DNA of 64,000 nucleotides from Paraliobacillus zengyii (GCF_003268595.1 NZ_CP029797.1:135001-199000), one strand, 5' to 3'. Positions 23,543 through 33,273 are shown, counted from the stretch's first letter. Translations and numbers: made by a program. The notes: a model not told the origin generated them from the letters alone.

Positions 23543-24052
23543 ATGGATGTCCTGTTAGTAGATGGCTATAATATGATCGGTGATTGGGATGAGCTTAAGA
23601 GCCTCAAAGAGACTGATCTAGAGCAAGCTCGCAATATACTTATTGAGAAGATGGCTGAATATCAAGCTTATCGAGGATACCGTGTTATTATTGTATTTGA
23701 TGCTTATGAAGTTCGAGGAACGCAAACAAAGCAACAAAATCACAAAGTTGAAGTTATTTATACGAAAGAACAAGAAACTGCAGACGAATGTATAGAGAGA
23801 GTGGTTAAAGAATTTAAAAATGTTAAGACAAAGGTTTATGTTGCAACATCTGATTATACAGAACAACGCACGATTTTTGCTCAAGGTGCTTTTCGTAAAT
23901 CAGCAAGAGAGCTATATATTGAAATAAAAAACGTCCAAACTGAAATAGATAATGATTTAAAAACATATAAAAGCACGCAAAAAGCTACCAAAATTCCAAT
24001 TACGCAAGATGTATTGGACGTTTTTGAACGCTGGCGAAGGGGAAACAAGTGA
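23543..24052 (+). CDS. rae1: Rae1 (YacP), ribosome-associated endoribonuclease
   Basis: A NYN/PIN-like nuclease of 169 residues; in B. subtilis Rae1 enters the ribosomal A site and cuts certain mRNAs during translation. DVLLVDGYNMIGDW at the N terminus holds the first catalytic aspartate, and VYVATSDYTEQ the later acidic/active-site region. It starts three bases after rlmB with only a weak ribosome binding site, suggesting coupling. Confidence 0.93.
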   Translation: MDVLLVDGYNMIGDWDELKSLKETDLEQARNILIEKMAEYQAYRGYRVIIVFDAYEVRGTQTKQQNHKVEVIYTKEQETADECIERVVKEFKNVKTKVYVATSDYTEQRTIFAQGAFRKSARELYIEIKNVQTEIDNDLKTYKSTQKATKIPITQDVLDVFERWRRGNK

Positions 24053-24063
24053 AAAACGCACTG

Positions 24064-24093
24064 TTGACGATAGTTGAACGCTTACAGTATAAT
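24064..24093 (+). promoter_or_regulatory. sigH promoter
   Basis: TTGACG (24064-24069), an 18-base spacer and TATAAT (24088-24093), just after rae1. It gives sigH its own SigA-type promoter. Confidence 0.8.
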
Positions 24094-24136
24094 GTTATAA
24101 AGTATATTCACTTTCAACACTCGGGAGGAGTCCAGG

Positions 24137-24796
24137 TTGCGTACTGCTTACATTGATCCAAATAATCATGTTACAGACTTAGAGAGACTCGAAGACGATG
24201 AGCTAATTATGCTTGTACATCGTGGGCATAGTCAGGCTTTGGACTTTTTAATAAAAAAACATAAAAGTTTTGTGCGAGCAAAAGCAAGGACATATTTCTT
24301 GATTGGTGCAGACCATGACGACATCATGCAAGAGGGGATGATTGGCTTATACAAGGCAATCCGGGATTATAATGGAGACAAGTTATCTTCCTTTAGAGCA
24401 TTTGCGGAGCTATGTGTAACACGTCAGATTATAACAGCAATTAAAACAGCTACAAGACAAAAGCATATGCCGCTAAACTCTTATGTTTCATTGGATAAAC
24501 CAATTTATGATGAAGAGTCAGAACGAACATTATTAGATATGTTGGCTGATTCGGATGTTATAGATGATCCGCAAGATCTAGTTGTTAATCAGGAAAGGTA
24601 CGGAGATATGGAAGGTAAGTTAGCTGAAGTGTTAAGTGGATTTGAACGAGAAGTGCTCGCTTTATATATAGATGGGCGTAGCTATCAAGAAATTTCGCTT
24701 GAGTTGAAGCGACATGTGAAATCAATTGATAATGCTCTTCAAAGAGTCAAGCGTAAATTGGAACGGTATATAAACGTTAGTGAAATGAGTTTTTAA
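24137..24796 (+). CDS. sigH: SigH, RNA polymerase sigma-H
   Basis: Sigma-H (Spo0H) directs transition-phase, competence and early sporulation genes. The 219 residues have region 2 (DHDDIMQEGMIGLYKAIRDY), the RQIITAIKTATRQKHMPLNS stretch and a region 4 helix-turn-helix (GRSYQEISLELKRHVKSI). The start is TTG at 24137, 6 bases after GGGAGGAG; no better ATG exists. Its presence fits a spore-forming or formerly spore-forming bacillus. Confidence 0.96.
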   Translation: MRTAYIDPNNHVTDLERLEDDELIMLVHRGHSQALDFLIKKHKSFVRAKARTYFLIGADHDDIMQEGMIGLYKAIRDYNGDKLSSFRAFAELCVTRQIITAIKTATRQKHMPLNSYVSLDKPIYDEESERTLLDMLADSDVIDDPQDLVVNQERYGDMEGKLAEVLSGFEREVLALYIDGRSYQEISLELKRHVKSIDNALQRVKRKLERYINVSEMSF

Positions 24797-24811
24797 CAGA
24801 CCAGGGAATCG

Positions 24812-24862
24812 TTGACAGTCCAATGTAACCATGCTACATTATTAAGAGTGAAACTCACTCTT
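24812..24862 (+). promoter_or_regulatory. rpmG promoter and 5' hairpin
   Basis: TTGACA (24812-24817), 17 bases, TACATT (24835-24840). The predicted RNA starts close to a perfect 8-bp hairpin AAGAGTGA-AAC-TCACTCTT (24844-24862) placed just before the rpmG ribosome binding site. Confidence 0.75.
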
Positions 24863-24877
24863 GTTAGGGGTGAGAGA

Positions 24878-25024
24878 ATGCAAAAGAAAGTGATTTTAGC
24901 GTGTACGGAATGTTTAAGCAGAAATTATAGTACAAGTAAAAATACATCAAGCACAGAACGCTTACAAGTTAATAAATTTTGTAAAAAGTGTAAGAAGCAC
25001 ACATTGCATCGTGAAACAAAGTAA
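24878..25024 (+). CDS. rpmG: 50S ribosomal protein L33, zinc-type
   Basis: A 48-residue L33 with two CxxC pairs (CTEC and CKKC) that form the zinc ribbon of the C+ paralog type. AGGGGTGAG precedes the ATG; the longer reading frame upstream has no support. Position between sigH and secE is the standard one in Bacillaceae. Confidence 0.95.
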   Translation: MQKKVILACTECLSRNYSTSKNTSSTERLQVNKFCKKCKKHTLHRETK

Positions 25025-25069
25025 AGAGTAATTAGTTAAATTTTGGCGGAAGTTTGGGGGTACCAATCA

Positions 25070-25249
25070 GTGAATCTCATTACGTTCTTTAAAAATGTTT
25101 CCAGAGAAATGAAAAAAGTTTCATGGCCTGGAGGACAAGAATTATTTAGATATACAGTCACTGTAGTTGCAACTGTAGCATTTGTTGCTGTCTTTTTTGC
25201 TATAGTAGACTTAGGTATTACAGAAATTCTTAATTTATTTTTTGAATAG
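25070..25249 (+). CDS. secE: SecE, preprotein translocase subunit
   Basis: SecE clamps SecY in the membrane translocon. The product is 59 residues, the usual Bacillus length: a short amphipathic start (REMKKVSWP) and a single membrane helix. The start is GTG, 9 bases after a GGGGG run; the upstream in-frame TTG would add nine unconserved residues. It precedes nusG, as in most bacteria. Confidence 0.95.
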   Translation: MNLITFFKNVSREMKKVSWPGGQELFRYTVTVVATVAFVAVFFAIVDLGITEILNLFFE

Positions 25250-25297
25250 TTCACGGTATTATATGCTATAATGATAAATAATAGACATTTTAAACAA

Positions 25298-25324
25298 GGG
25301 AACCCGTTTTTACGGGTTTTTTAA
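25298..25324 (+). terminator. terminator between secE and nusG
   Basis: AACCCGT (25301-25307) pairs with ACGGGTT (25312-25318) and runs into T's. A TATAAT (25267-25272) just before it and another near 25346 suggest separate promoters, so it may attenuate read-through into nusG. Confidence 0.8.
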
Positions 25325-25386
25325 ATTGGGAAAAATAATAGATTATTATAATAAGGGAGGGAAGGGGCGTAATGATGCCCTGTTGA

Positions 25387-25920
25387 ATGGAAAAAGAGTG
25401 GTTTGTTGTGCATACTTATTCAGGTTATGAAAATAAGGTGAAAGCTAACTTGGAAAAGAGATTAGAATCGATGGGAATGGAAGATAAGATCTTCCGTGTT
25501 TTAGTTCCAGAAGATGAAGAGACAGAAATTAAGAATGGTAAGAAAAAAGTAGCTAAGAAAAAAGTGTTTCCGGGTTATGTATTAGCAGAGATGATCATGA
25601 CGGACGGTTCTTGGTATGTAGTTCGTAATACACCAGGAGTGACCGGATTTGTCGGTTCTGCTGGTTCAGGTACGAAACCAACATCTCTTTTACCTGAAGA
25701 AGCGGAAATGATTTTAAAGCGGATGGGTATGCAAGAGTCTGTTACAGAAGTCGATTTTGAGTTAAAAGAAAGTGTAAGGGTTGCGGATGGACCGTTTAAT
25801 GATTTCACTGGTACTATTGAACAAATTGACTTAGATAAACAAAAGGTAAAAGTGCATGTTAATATGTTCGGTCGTGAAACGCCAGTTGAATTAGATTTTT
25901 CTCAAATAGAGAAACTATAA
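25387..25920 (+). CDS. nusG: NusG, transcription elongation factor
   Basis: NusG binds the polymerase clamp and affects pausing and termination. The 177 residues comprise the NGN domain (to about 118, with VFPGYVLAEM) and a C-terminal KOW domain (VADGPFNDFTGTIEQID). A GGGAGGGAAGGGG site lies about 20 bases before the ATG, rather far; a nearer site is not obvious. The downstream rplK has its own promoter. Confidence 0.97.
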   Translation: MEKEWFVVHTYSGYENKVKANLEKRLESMGMEDKIFRVLVPEDEETEIKNGKKKVAKKKVFPGYVLAEMIMTDGSWYVVRNTPGVTGFVGSAGSGTKPTSLLPEEAEMILKRMGMQESVTEVDFELKESVRVADGPFNDFTGTIEQIDLDKQKVKVHVNMFGRETPVELDFSQIEKL

Positions 25921-25945
25921 CGCGTTTAGATTATTAAAGAATAGC

Positions 25946-25974
25946 TTGCATTTTCAATTTGAACATGCTAAAAT
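25946..25974 (+). promoter_or_regulatory. rplK promoter
   Basis: TTGCAT (25946-25951), a 17-base spacer and TAAAAT (25969-25974). It drives the leader and rplK. Confidence 0.75.
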
Positions 25975-26021
25975 TTTAATGTTCTTTATGCTTCGAGTAT
26001 AAGGTTTCAAATGATAGAGAT

Positions 26022-26056
26022 GAGTGGGAGGGTCTGAGATGCCCTATTACCACATC
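26022..26056 (+). promoter_or_regulatory. candidate L1-binding leader upstream of rplK
   Basis: GTGGGAG (26024-26030) and ACCACAT (26049-26055) close a stem around a GGG...CCC helix (about 26029-26044). The same arrangement, GTGGGAG...TACCACC, forms the L1-binding part of the 23S rRNA at 1279-1336 in this window. L1 repressing its own operon by binding such mimics is established in several bacteria; here it is inferred from shape and position. Confidence 0.65.
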
Positions 26057-26079
26057 ACGGACTTAAGGAGGTGTGTCTC

Positions 26080-26505
26080 GTGGCTAAAAAAGTAATTAAA
26101 GTAGTTAAACTTCAAATCCCGGCAGGGAAAGCAAATCCAGCACCACCAGTTGGACCAGCATTGGGTCAAGCAGGTGTTAATATTATGGGATTTTGTAAGG
26201 AATTTAATGCCCGTACGCAAGATGAAGCTGGTATGATTATTCCGGTAGAAATTTCGGTTTTTGAAGACCGTTCCTTTACATTTATTACAAAAACTCCGCC
26301 AGCTGCGGTATTACTTAAAAAAGCAGCAGGAATCGAAAGCGGATCAGGTGAACCTAATCGCAACAAAGTTGCAACGTTGAAGCGTGATAAAGTAAAAGAG
26401 ATCGCAGAAACAAAAATGCCTGATTTAAATGCTGCAGATGTTGAAGCTGCTATGCGTATGGTAGAAGGTACTGCACGTAGCATGGGTATTGTTATTGAAG
26501 ATTAA
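26080..26505 (+). CDS. rplK: 50S ribosomal protein L11
   Basis: L11 forms the base of the GTPase stalk with 23S helices 43-44. The 141-residue sequence has the [19 protein letters not shown] loop where thiazole antibiotics act, and the C-terminal RNA-binding domain. The start is GTG after TTAAGGAGGTG; an in-frame GTG 9 bases upstream lies in that site. Confidence 0.97.
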   Translation: MAKKVIKVVKLQIPAGKANPAPPVGPALGQAGVNIMGFCKEFNARTQDEAGMIIPVEISVFEDRSFTFITKTPPAAVLLKKAAGIESGSGEPNRNKVATLKRDKVKEIAETKMPDLNAADVEAAMRMVEGTARSMGIVIED

Positions 26506-26531
26506 TCCCAAAGCTTTAGACTGATGAGGAG

Positions 26532-26576
26532 AAGGTTGCGCTAATGGGGTATAAGCCATTTTCGCAACCTTTTTGT
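26532..26576 (+). terminator. terminator-like hairpin between rplK and rplA
   Basis: AAGGTTGCG (26532-26540) pairs with CGCAACCTT (26563-26571), with an inner AATGG/CCATT helix, and is followed by T's. It could reduce transcription into rplA. Confidence 0.75.
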
Positions 26577-26649
26577 AGGATGACAAACTAGATTATAGTT
26601 GTCTAGTCCTTGTTAGTAGAATCTTTCTATTAACAGGATCCGCTTTATT

Positions 26650-26680
26650 AAGTGGGAGGTATAACCGTTAAAACCACATT
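26650..26680 (+). promoter_or_regulatory. second candidate L1-binding leader, upstream of rplA
   Basis: GTGGGAG (26652-26658) and ACCACAT (26673-26679) repeat the closing strands of the rplK leader, with a small GGT-ATA-ACC inner helix. It lies just before the AAGGAGGA ribosome binding site of rplA, so L1 binding could block its own translation. Confidence 0.6.
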
Positions 26681-26695
26681 CAAGGAGGAAATATA

Positions 26696-27391
26696 ATGGC
26701 TAAAAAAACGAAGAAACAACAGGAAGCAATTAAACTTGTTGATCGTACTAAACAATATGAGGTAAAAGAAGCATTGGAATTAGTGAAGCAAAATGCAAAT
26801 GCTAATTTTGATGAAACAATTGAAGCTGCTTTTCGTTTAGGTGTAGATCCTAAGAAAGCAGATCAACAAATTCGTGGAGCAATGGTATTGCCACACGGTA
26901 CTGGTAAAACACAGACGGTTCTAGTGTTTGCTAAAGGTGATAAAGCAAAAGAAGCGGAAGCTGCTGGAGCTGATTATGTAGGAGAACAAGATTTGATTAA
27001 TAAAATTAATCAAGGATGGTTCGAATTTGATGTTATTGTAGCGACTCCAGACATGATGGCTGAGGTTGGTAAATTAGGACGTGTGCTTGGACCAAAAGGT
27101 TTAATGCCAAATCCTAAAACAGGTACAGTAACATTTGATGTTGAGAAGGCAGTAAATGAAATCAAAGCTGGTAAAGTAGAATACCGTGTTGATCGTCAAT
27201 CAAATGTACACGTACCAATCGGAAAAGCTTCATTTGATTTGGATAAACTTATTGAAAACTTTGATGCACTTACAGACACATTGATGAAAGTAAAGCCACA
27301 AGCATCAAAGGGTATCTATGTTCGTAATGCAGCAGTTACATCTACAATGGGACCAGGAGTTAAAGTGGACCCGTCAACTTTTGGAAAATAA
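26696..27391 (+). CDS. rplA: 50S ribosomal protein L1
   Basis: L1 forms the mobile stalk that guides deacylated tRNA from the E site and is a translational repressor in many bacteria. The 231 residues include the conserved [19 protein letters not shown] hinge. The ATG follows a strong AAGGAGGAA. Unlike the tight rplK-rplA spacing common elsewhere, 190 bases holding a terminator and an L1-type leader separate the two genes here. Confidence 0.97.
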   Translation: MAKKTKKQQEAIKLVDRTKQYEVKEALELVKQNANANFDETIEAAFRLGVDPKKADQQIRGAMVLPHGTGKTQTVLVFAKGDKAKEAEAAGADYVGEQDLINKINQGWFEFDVIVATPDMMAEVGKLGRVLGPKGLMPNPKTGTVTFDVEKAVNEIKAGKVEYRVDRQSNVHVPIGKASFDLDKLIENFDALTDTLMKVKPQASKGIYVRNAAVTSTMGPGVKVDPSTFGK

Positions 27392-27401
27392 GAATTAGTT
27401 A

Positions 27402-27430
27402 TTGACTTCATGATAGCTCTTGATTATAAT
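27402..27430 (+). promoter_or_regulatory. rplJL promoter
   Basis: TTGACT (27402-27407), a 17-base spacer and a perfect TATAAT (27425-27430), one of the strongest promoters in the window. Confidence 0.88.
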
Positions 27431-27460
27431 AAGAAATGTTGAAAATAAATCAAATACGTT

Positions 27461-27510
27461 ATACCGTAGACAGTAGGAGCGTTATTCGCTTAATATCCTA
27501 CCGAGGTGTC
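27461..27510 (+). promoter_or_regulatory. L10 ribosomal protein leader
   Basis: ACCGTAGACAGTAGGAGC and ATCCTACCGAGGTG (about 27463-27508) are the conserved strands of the Bacillota L10 leader, where the L10-(L12)4 complex binds its mRNA to limit its own expression. Recognised by resemblance to the known family. Confidence 0.88.
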
Positions 27511-27553
27511 TGAATAAATATGATATTGTACGAAGTGATATCTAATCCATTCA

Positions 27554-27592
27554 AACAAACCTTCACGTCTACTACAGATGTGAAGGTTTGTT
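27554..27592 (+). promoter_or_regulatory. attenuator-like hairpin in rplJ leader
   Basis: A 17-bp stem (27554-27570 with 27576-27592, one G-U) around ACTAC. The tail is not a pure T-run, so whether it terminates is uncertain; its place between the L10 leader and rplJ fits the switching arm of an attenuation system. Confidence 0.6.
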
Positions 27593-27664
27593 ATTAGATG
27601 AATCGAGATAAAAAGACTAACCTGATGTTTCGGTATGATGATAAGTCAATAGGAGGTGGAATTT

Positions 27665-28168
27665 TTGTCAACTATTATTGAACAGAAAAAACAAATTGTA
27701 TCTGAAATTGCAGACAAGTTCCGCGATAGTGAATCTACCATCCTTGTAGATTATCGTGGCCTTGATGTAGCAGCAGTTACAGAACTACGTGATCAACTAC
27801 GTGCAGCTGGTGTAGAGTTTAAGGTATATAAAAACTCAATGACACGTCGTGCTACAGAAGAACTTGATCTTGGAGATTTGAAAGATGTACTTGCAGGACC
27901 AACTGCTATCGCTTTTAGTAAAGAAGATGTAGTGGCTCCAGCAAAAATTTTAAACAATTTCGCTAAAGATCACGAAGCATTAGAAATTAAAGGTGGCGTA
28001 ATTCAAGGTAACATCGCGACACTTGAGCAAATCAAGGATCTTGCGGCACTACCAAATTACGAAGGATTACTTTCAATGTTGCTTAGCGTACTACAAGCTC
28101 CAGTTCGTAACTTCGCTTATGCAACAAAAGCTGTTGCAGAACAAAAAGAAGAAGAGCAAGGTGCTTAA
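27665..28168 (+). CDS. rplJ: 50S ribosomal protein L10
   Basis: L10 anchors the L7/L12 dimers of the stalk. The 167 residues begin [19 protein letters not shown] and contain the [15 protein letters not shown] and YKNSMTRRA segments. The start is TTG, 5 bases after AGGAGGTGG; the GTG at 27656 lies inside the ribosome binding site. It forms a transcription unit with rplL behind the L10 leader. Confidence 0.96.
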   Translation: MSTIIEQKKQIVSEIADKFRDSESTILVDYRGLDVAAVTELRDQLRAAGVEFKVYKNSMTRRATEELDLGDLKDVLAGPTAIAFSKEDVVAPAKILNNFAKDHEALEIKGGVIQGNIATLEQIKDLAALPNYEGLLSMLLSVLQAPVRNFAYATKAVAEQKEEEQGA

Positions 28169-28236
28169 TTACTGATTTTCAGAAAAGGTATTTGCAAAAC
28201 ATTTACGTATTAAAACATAATTAGGAGGAAAATATA

Positions 28237-28599
28237 ATGTCTAAAGAACAAATTATCGAGCAAATCAAAGAAATGTCTATACTTGAGTTAAACGACCTTG
28301 TTAAAGGAATTGAAGAAGAATTTGGTGTAACAGCAGCAGCACCTGTAGCAGCTGGCGGTGGCGCTGGTGGAGCGGTTGAAGAAGAGCAAACTGAATTTGA
28401 TGTTGTTCTAGCAAGCGTTGGATCAGCTAAAATTAAAGTTGTTAAAGCAGTTCGTGAGATCACAGGTCTTGGACTTAAAGATGCTAAAGATCTTGTAGAT
28501 AACGCTCCTGGTGCAATCAAAGAAGGCGTTACTAAAGAAGAAGCAGAAGAAATGAAATCTAAACTTGAAGAAGTTGGCGCTTCAGTAGAATTGAAGTAA
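28237..28599 (+). CDS. rplL: 50S ribosomal protein L7/L12
   Basis: L7/L12 recruits translational GTPases. The 120-residue product shows an N-terminal dimerisation helix, an Ala/Gly-rich hinge ([13 protein letters not shown]) and the conserved factor-binding domain ([12 protein letters not shown]). A strong TTAGGAGGAAA precedes the ATG. Confidence 0.97.
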   Translation: MSKEQIIEQIKEMSILELNDLVKGIEEEFGVTAAAPVAAGGGAGGAVEEEQTEFDVVLASVGSAKIKVVKAVREITGLGLKDAKDLVDNAPGAIKEGVTKEEAEEMKSKLEEVGASVELK

Positions 28600-28609
28600 G
28601 TTAAAACTA

Positions 28610-28645
28610 GTGTAAAGCTCGTCTATTAATAGACGAGCTTTACAC
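28610..28645 (+). terminator. 36-nt inverted repeat after rplL
   Basis: GTGTAAAGCTCGTCTATT is followed directly by its exact reverse complement. The T-run is poor (ACATTTATT), so it may be a weak terminator or an RNA 3'-end stabiliser. Confidence 0.7.
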
Positions 28646-28671
28646 ATTTATTAAATAAAGTAGGTGCTAAT

Positions 28672-29271
28672 ATGTCTGAGCAATACTTTGCGAATCAACC
28701 TCAATCAAAAAGTGACCCCAAAACGTGGAGTTTTGAACTACGTAGTAATTCCTTTCAGTTTACAAGTGATGTTGGAGTTTTTTCTAAGAATGAAGTGGAT
28801 TTTGGTTCTAGAACGTTAATAGAAGCATTCACAGTACCAAATGTTTCCGGTGATATTGTTGATCTTGGCTGTGGTTATGGACCAATTGGTCTTGCGCTAG
28901 CTAAGGTATTCCCAGACCGGCATTTCATTATGAGTGATGTTAATGAAAGAGCACTCGTTTTAGCGAAAAAGAATGCAGAACAAAACAACATAGATAATAC
29001 TACATTTTATGTGAGTGATCGTTTTCAATCTATACCTAAAGTAGAATATGCAGCTGTTTTGACCAATCCGCCAATCAGGGCCGGAAAAGAAGTGGTTCAT
29101 CAAATGTTTGAAGATAGTTTTCAAAATTTAATGAAGGGCGGTCAGTTGTGGGTGGTTATTCAAAAAAAGCAAGGTGCTCCTTCTGCCTTTAGAAAAATGC
29201 AACAAATGTTTAAAGAAGTTGAAACAATAAAAAAGAGTAAGGGTTATGAAATCATTTGTGCAACAAAATAA
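28672..29271 (+). CDS. RsmC-type class I SAM methyltransferase (YbxB)
   Basis: A 199-residue methyltransferase with the SAM-binding VDLGCGYGPIGLALA motif (about 63-77) and the NPPI catalytic motif (LTNPPIRAGKEVVH) typical of guanine/adenine N-methylases. Relatives methylate G1207-equivalent N2 of 16S rRNA. Position between rplL and rpoB is the standard one of ybxB. Substrate is inferred from the family. Confidence 0.92.
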   Translation: MSEQYFANQPQSKSDPKTWSFELRSNSFQFTSDVGVFSKNEVDFGSRTLIEAFTVPNVSGDIVDLGCGYGPIGLALAKVFPDRHFIMSDVNERALVLAKKNAEQNNIDNTTFYVSDRFQSIPKVEYAAVLTNPPIRAGKEVVHQMFEDSFQNLMKGGQLWVVIQKKQGAPSAFRKMQQMFKEVETIKKSKGYEIICATK

Positions 29272-29287
29272 TGCATTTAATTAAATG

Positions 29288-29316
29288 TTGACTCTAGTGG
29301 TTGATTGTGGTAGCAT
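29288..29316 (+). promoter_or_regulatory. promoter in the rpoB leader region
   Basis: TTGACT (29288-29293), a 17-base spacer and TAGCAT (29311-29316). It would produce a leader of about 415 bases before rpoB. Confidence 0.65.
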
Positions 29317-29370
29317 TGAAAAATGCCAATAGGTAGATTCGTGTGTCAATAGGCATGCGACAAGGAAAAA

Positions 29371-29484
29371 ATGTATATTATGATTAATAAAGGAAACAAT
29401 GGTAATGCTGTGAAGGTAAGTGTAGAAGTTTGGGGATTTAGTAGTAGTTTTAATGCTGTTTCCAGGCAGAAATTGTTTCGTTAA
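29371..29484 (+). CDS. possible 37-residue small ORF in the rpoB leader
   Basis: ATG follows AAGGAAAAA and opens 37 codons (MYIMINKGNNGN... to SRQKLFR) before TAA. It lies downstream of a promoter and upstream of two hairpins and rpoB. I recognise no family. The ORF is short enough to arise by chance, but its ribosome binding site, promoter and place ahead of a terminator make a leader peptide or small protein possible. Confidence 0.3.
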   Translation: MYIMINKGNNGNAVKVSVEVWGFSSSFNAVSRQKLFR

Positions 29485-29531
29485 TTTTCAATACAATACC
29501 ATTTACTTACATATGTAAATGTATTATAACG

Positions 29532-29588
29532 ACTTGTGAGTAAGTCATTTCACAAGTTTGTTCGGTGAGATTGCCGAACAATTTTTAT
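29532..29588 (+). terminator. tandem hairpins, second one terminator-like, upstream of rpoB
   Basis: ACTTGTGA/TCACAAGT (about 29532-29557) is followed at once by TTGTTCGG/CCGAACAA (29558-29565 with 29574-29581) and TTTTT. The second is a good intrinsic terminator about 150 bases before rpoB, so it may attenuate polymerase synthesis or end the ybxB/small-ORF transcript. Confidence 0.75.
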
Positions 29589-29736
29589 TCTGATTAAATT
29601 ATACCTTTTCCGCTGTATAAGTCAATAGCAGTTAAAACATTATTGGAATAAGGTGAAGGTATGTGAGCTTGTCAAAATTTTATTTTGATTTATTAAGCTC
29701 TTTTGTTTTCTATTCTTGATTTGAGGGGTGAAGCAG

Positions 29737-32700
29737 TTGACAGGTCAACTAGTTCAGTATGGACGACACCGCCAGCGCAGAAGCTATGCACGTATCAGTG
29801 AGGTATTGGAACTACCAAATCTTATTGAGATTCAAACAGCTTCCTATGAATGGTTTTTAGAGGAAGGATTGCGGGAAATGTTTAAAGATATTTCTCCAAT
29901 TGAAGATTTCACAGGGAATTTATCACTAGAATTTGTTGATTATAATCTAGGTGAACCAAAATATCCTGTTGCTGAATCGAAAGAAAGAGATGTTACCTAC
30001 AACGCTCCGCTTCGTGTGAAAGTTCGTTTATTAAATAATGAAACTGGCGAAGTAAAAGAGCAAGAGGTATTTATGGGAGATTTCCCTTTAATGACAGATA
30101 CAGGTACTTTTGTTATTAATGGAGCCGAGCGTGTTATTGTATCACAGCTTGTTCGTTCGCCAAGTGTGTATTTTAGTGAAAAAATAGACAAAAATGGTAA
30201 ACGCGGATATAAAGCTACAGTTATCCCCAATAGAGGAGCATGGCTTGAGTTTGAAACAGATGCTAAAGATGTTGTGCATGTTCGTATAGATCGCACAAGA
30301 AAGTTACCAATTACCGTATTATTACGGGCAATAGGTTTTAGCAATGATCAAGATATTATTGATCTTATCGGTGATAATGAATATTTAAAAAATACATTAG
30401 AAAAAGATAACACAGAAACAAGTGAAAAAGCTTTATTAGAAATTTATGAGCGTTTACGACCTGGCGAGCCGCCAACTGTTGAGAATGCAAAAAGCTTATT
30501 AGTTTCTAGGTTTTTCGATCCGAAACGATATGATTTAGCTCGTGTTGGACGTTATAAAATGAATAAAAAGTTACACATTAAAAATCGTCTTTTTAATCAA
30601 ACTTTAGCGGAACCGTTAGTAGATCATGAAACCGGGGAAGTTGTAGCACAAAAAGGTGATAAACTAGATCGTCGTTTATTAGATAAAATCTTACCATATT
30701 TGGATGCAAAAGAAGATAGTTTTGGCGAGCAATATGTTGAACCTGATGAAGGTGTACTTAAAGAGCCAATAAAAATTCAAATGATTAAAATATTTGATCC
30801 CACTGATCCTGAAGGGGAAAGAACGCTAAATGTTATTGGTAATGGAGCAGTTGATGATTCGGTTAAGAATATTGCACCATCTGATATTCTTGCTTCTATT
30901 AACTATTTCTTTAACATTTTACATCAAGTAGGTAATACAGATGATATTGATCACTTAGGAAATCGTAGACTTCGTTCTGTAGGTGAATTGTTGCAAAATC
31001 AGTTCCGTATTGGTCTTTCTAGAATGGAACGTGTAGTACGTGAGCGTATGTCTATTCAAGACACCTCAGCAATTACACCGCAGCAATTGATTAACATTCG
31101 TCCTGTAATTGCTTCCATTAAAGAGTTTTTCGGTAGTTCTCAACTTTCACAATTTATGGACCAAACAAATCCATTAGCTGAATTAACCCACAAACGTCGT
31201 TTATCTGCGCTTGGACCTGGTGGTTTGACTCGTGAACGTGCAGGTTTTGAAGTTCGTGACGTACACTATTCTCACTATGGCCGTATGTGTCCGATTGAAA
31301 CGCCTGAGGGGCCGAATATTGGTTTAATTAACTCTTTGTCATCATTTGCAAAAGTTAATAAGTTTGGTTTTATTGAAACACCATACCGTCGTGTTGATCC
31401 AGAAACAGGCAAAGTTACGGAACGTTATGATTATATGACTGCAGATGAAGAAGATAATTATGTTGTTGCGCAAGCAAATGCCAGTCTAACAGATGATGGA
31501 TCATTTGCAGACGAAGAAGTTATCGCTCGTTTCCGTGGTGAAAATACTGTTGTAAGTCGTGATCGTTTAGATTATATGGACGTTTCACCAAAACAAGTTG
31601 TATCCGCAGCTACAGCATGTATTCCATTTTTGGAAAATGATGACTCTAACCGTGCGCTTATGGGTGCCAACATGCAACGTCAAGCTGTTCCTTTATTACA
31701 ACCGCGTTCGCCGATTGTTGGTACTGGAATGGAATATGTATCTGGTAAGGATTCAGGTGCAGCTGTTATCAATCTACGAGATGGTATAGTGGAACGTGTC
31801 GAAGCGAAAGAAGTTCGAGTTCGCCTCATATCAGAAGTTGATGGGAAAGAAGTACAAGGCGATGTTGATACATATCGCTTGCAAAAATTCATCCGTTCTA
31901 ACCAAGGAACCTGTTATAACCAACGACCAATCGTTAGTGTTGGGGATCGTGTGAAAAAAGGAGAAATCCTAGCAGATGGTCCTTCAATGGAAGATGGTGA
32001 ACTAGCACTAGGGCAAAATGTTCTAGTTGGCTTTATGACTTGGGAAGGTTATAACTATGAGGATGCTATTATCATGAGTGAACGCTTAGTGAAAGATGAT
32101 GTTTACACTTCTATCCATATTGAAGAATATGAATCTGAAGCTCGTGATACAAAGCTAGGACCTGAAGAGATTACAAGAGACATTCCAAACGTCGGAGAAG
32201 ATGCACTACGCGACCTTGATGAGAGAGGTATTATCCGTGTTGGTGCTGAAGTTGAAGATGGTGATTTACTAGTAGGTAAAGTGACACCAAAAGGAGTAAC
32301 AGAGTTATCTGCTGAGGAACGCTTGTTACACGCAATATTTGGTGAAAAGGCGCGTGAAGTACGTGATACTTCCTTACGTGTACCACACGGTGCCGGTGGA
32401 ATTGTATTGGATGTTAAAATCTTTAATCGCCAAGATGGTGACGAACTACCACCAGGTGTGAATCAATTAGTTCGTGCTTATATTGTGCAGAAACGTAAAA
32501 TTCATGAAGGTGACAAAATGGCTGGTCGTCACGGTAATAAAGGTGTTATTTCTAAGATATTACCAGAAGAAGATATGCCATTTATGCCAGACGGAACACC
32601 AATCGATATCATGCTTAACCCGTTAGGTGTACCATCACGTATGAACATCGGTCAGGTACTTGAAATGCACTTAGGTATGGCTGCAAGACAACTCGGTATT

Positions 32701-33273
32701 CATGTAGCATCTCCTGTATTTGATGGAGCTCGTGAAGAAGATGTGTGGGAAACGATTCAAGAAGCTGGAATGGCAAGAGATGCAAAAACAGTTCTTTATG
32801 ATGGACGTAGTGGAGAACCATTTGATAACCGTGTTTCTGTTGGTGTCATGTACATGATTAAACTAGCGCACATGGTTGATGATAAACTACACGCACGTTC
32901 GACTGGACCATATTCACTTGTTACACAGCAACCATTAGGTGGTAAAGCACAATTTGGTGGCCAACGTTTCGGTGAAATGGAAGTTTGGGCACTAGAAGCA
33001 TATGGTGCAGCTTACACGTTACAAGAAATTTTAACAGTGAAGTCAGATGATGTTGTTGGTCGCGTGAAAACATATGAAGCAATTGTTAAAGGAGAAAGTA
33101 TTCCAGAGCCAGGTATACCAGAATCATTTAAGGTATTAATTAAAGAGTTGCAAAGCCTTGGTTTGGATGTAAAAATGCTTTCAGCTGATGAAGAAGAAAT
33201 TGAACTTCGAGATATAGATGAAGAAGATACACAATCGGCAGATCAATTTAATCTTGAACTTGAAGGTAAATAA
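29737..33273 (+). CDS. rpoB: RpoB, RNA polymerase beta subunit
   Basis: The catalytic beta subunit, 1178 residues, close to Bacillus length. The start TTG ([18 protein letters not shown]) follows GAGGGGTG; a GTG 9 bases upstream overlaps that site. The rifampicin pocket reads [16 protein letters not shown]...[12 protein letters not shown] with the usual susceptible residues, and the [10 protein letters not shown] active-site segment is intact. The acidic C-terminal extension of Bacillota is present ([14 protein letters not shown]). Confidence 0.98.
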   Translation: MTGQLVQYGRHRQRRSYARISEVLELPNLIEIQTASYEWFLEEGLREMFKDISPIEDFTGNLSLEFVDYNLGEPKYPVAESKERDVTYNAPLRVKVRLLNNETGEVKEQEVFMGDFPLMTDTGTFVINGAERVIVSQLVRSPSVYFSEKIDKNGKRGYKATVIPNRGAWLEFETDAKDVVHVRIDRTRKLPITVLLRAIGFSNDQDIIDLIGDNEYLKNTLEKDNTETSEKALLEIYERLRPGEPPTVENAKSLLVSRFFDPKRYDLARVGRYKMNKKLHIKNRLFNQTLAEPLVDHETGEVVAQKGDKLDRRLLDKILPYLDAKEDSFGEQYVEPDEGVLKEPIKIQMIKIFDPTDPEGERTLNVIGNGAVDDSVKNIAPSDILASINYFFNILHQVGNTDDIDHLGNRRLRSVGELLQNQFRIGLSRMERVVRERMSIQDTSAITPQQLINIRPVIASIKEFFGSSQLSQFMDQTNPLAELTHKRRLSALGPGGLTRERAGFEVRDVHYSHYGRMCPIETPEGPNIGLINSLSSFAKVNKFGFIETPYRRVDPETGKVTERYDYMTADEEDNYVVAQANASLTDDGSFADEEVIARFRGENTVVSRDRLDYMDVSPKQVVSAATACIPFLENDDSNRALMGANMQRQAVPLLQPRSPIVGTGMEYVSGKDSGAAVINLRDGIVERVEAKEVRVRLISEVDGKEVQGDVDTYRLQKFIRSNQGTCYNQRPIVSVGDRVKKGEILADGPSMEDGELALGQNVLVGFMTWEGYNYEDAIIMSERLVKDDVYTSIHIEEYESEARDTKLGPEEITRDIPNVGEDALRDLDERGIIRVGAEVEDGDLLVGKVTPKGVTELSAEERLLHAIFGEKAREVRDTSLRVPHGAGGIVLDVKIFNRQDGDELPPGVNQLVRAYIVQKRKIHEGDKMAGRHGNKGVISKILPEEDMPFMPDGTPIDIMLNPLGVPSRMNIGQVLEMHLGMAARQLGIHVASPVFDGAREEDVWETIQEAGMARDAKTVLYDGRSGEPFDNRVSVGVMYMIKLAHMVDDKLHARSTGPYSLVTQQPLGGKAQFGGQRFGEMEVWALEAYGAAYTLQEILTVKSDDVVGRVKTYEAIVKGESIPEPGIPESFKVLIKELQSLGLDVKMLSADEEEIELRDIDEEDTQSADQFNLELEGK

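Noticed and set aside
28610..28645. Palindrome after rplL as an operator for the methyltransferase gene
   Set aside because: Position right after rplL and ability to form a long RNA hairpin make a terminator or stabiliser more likely.
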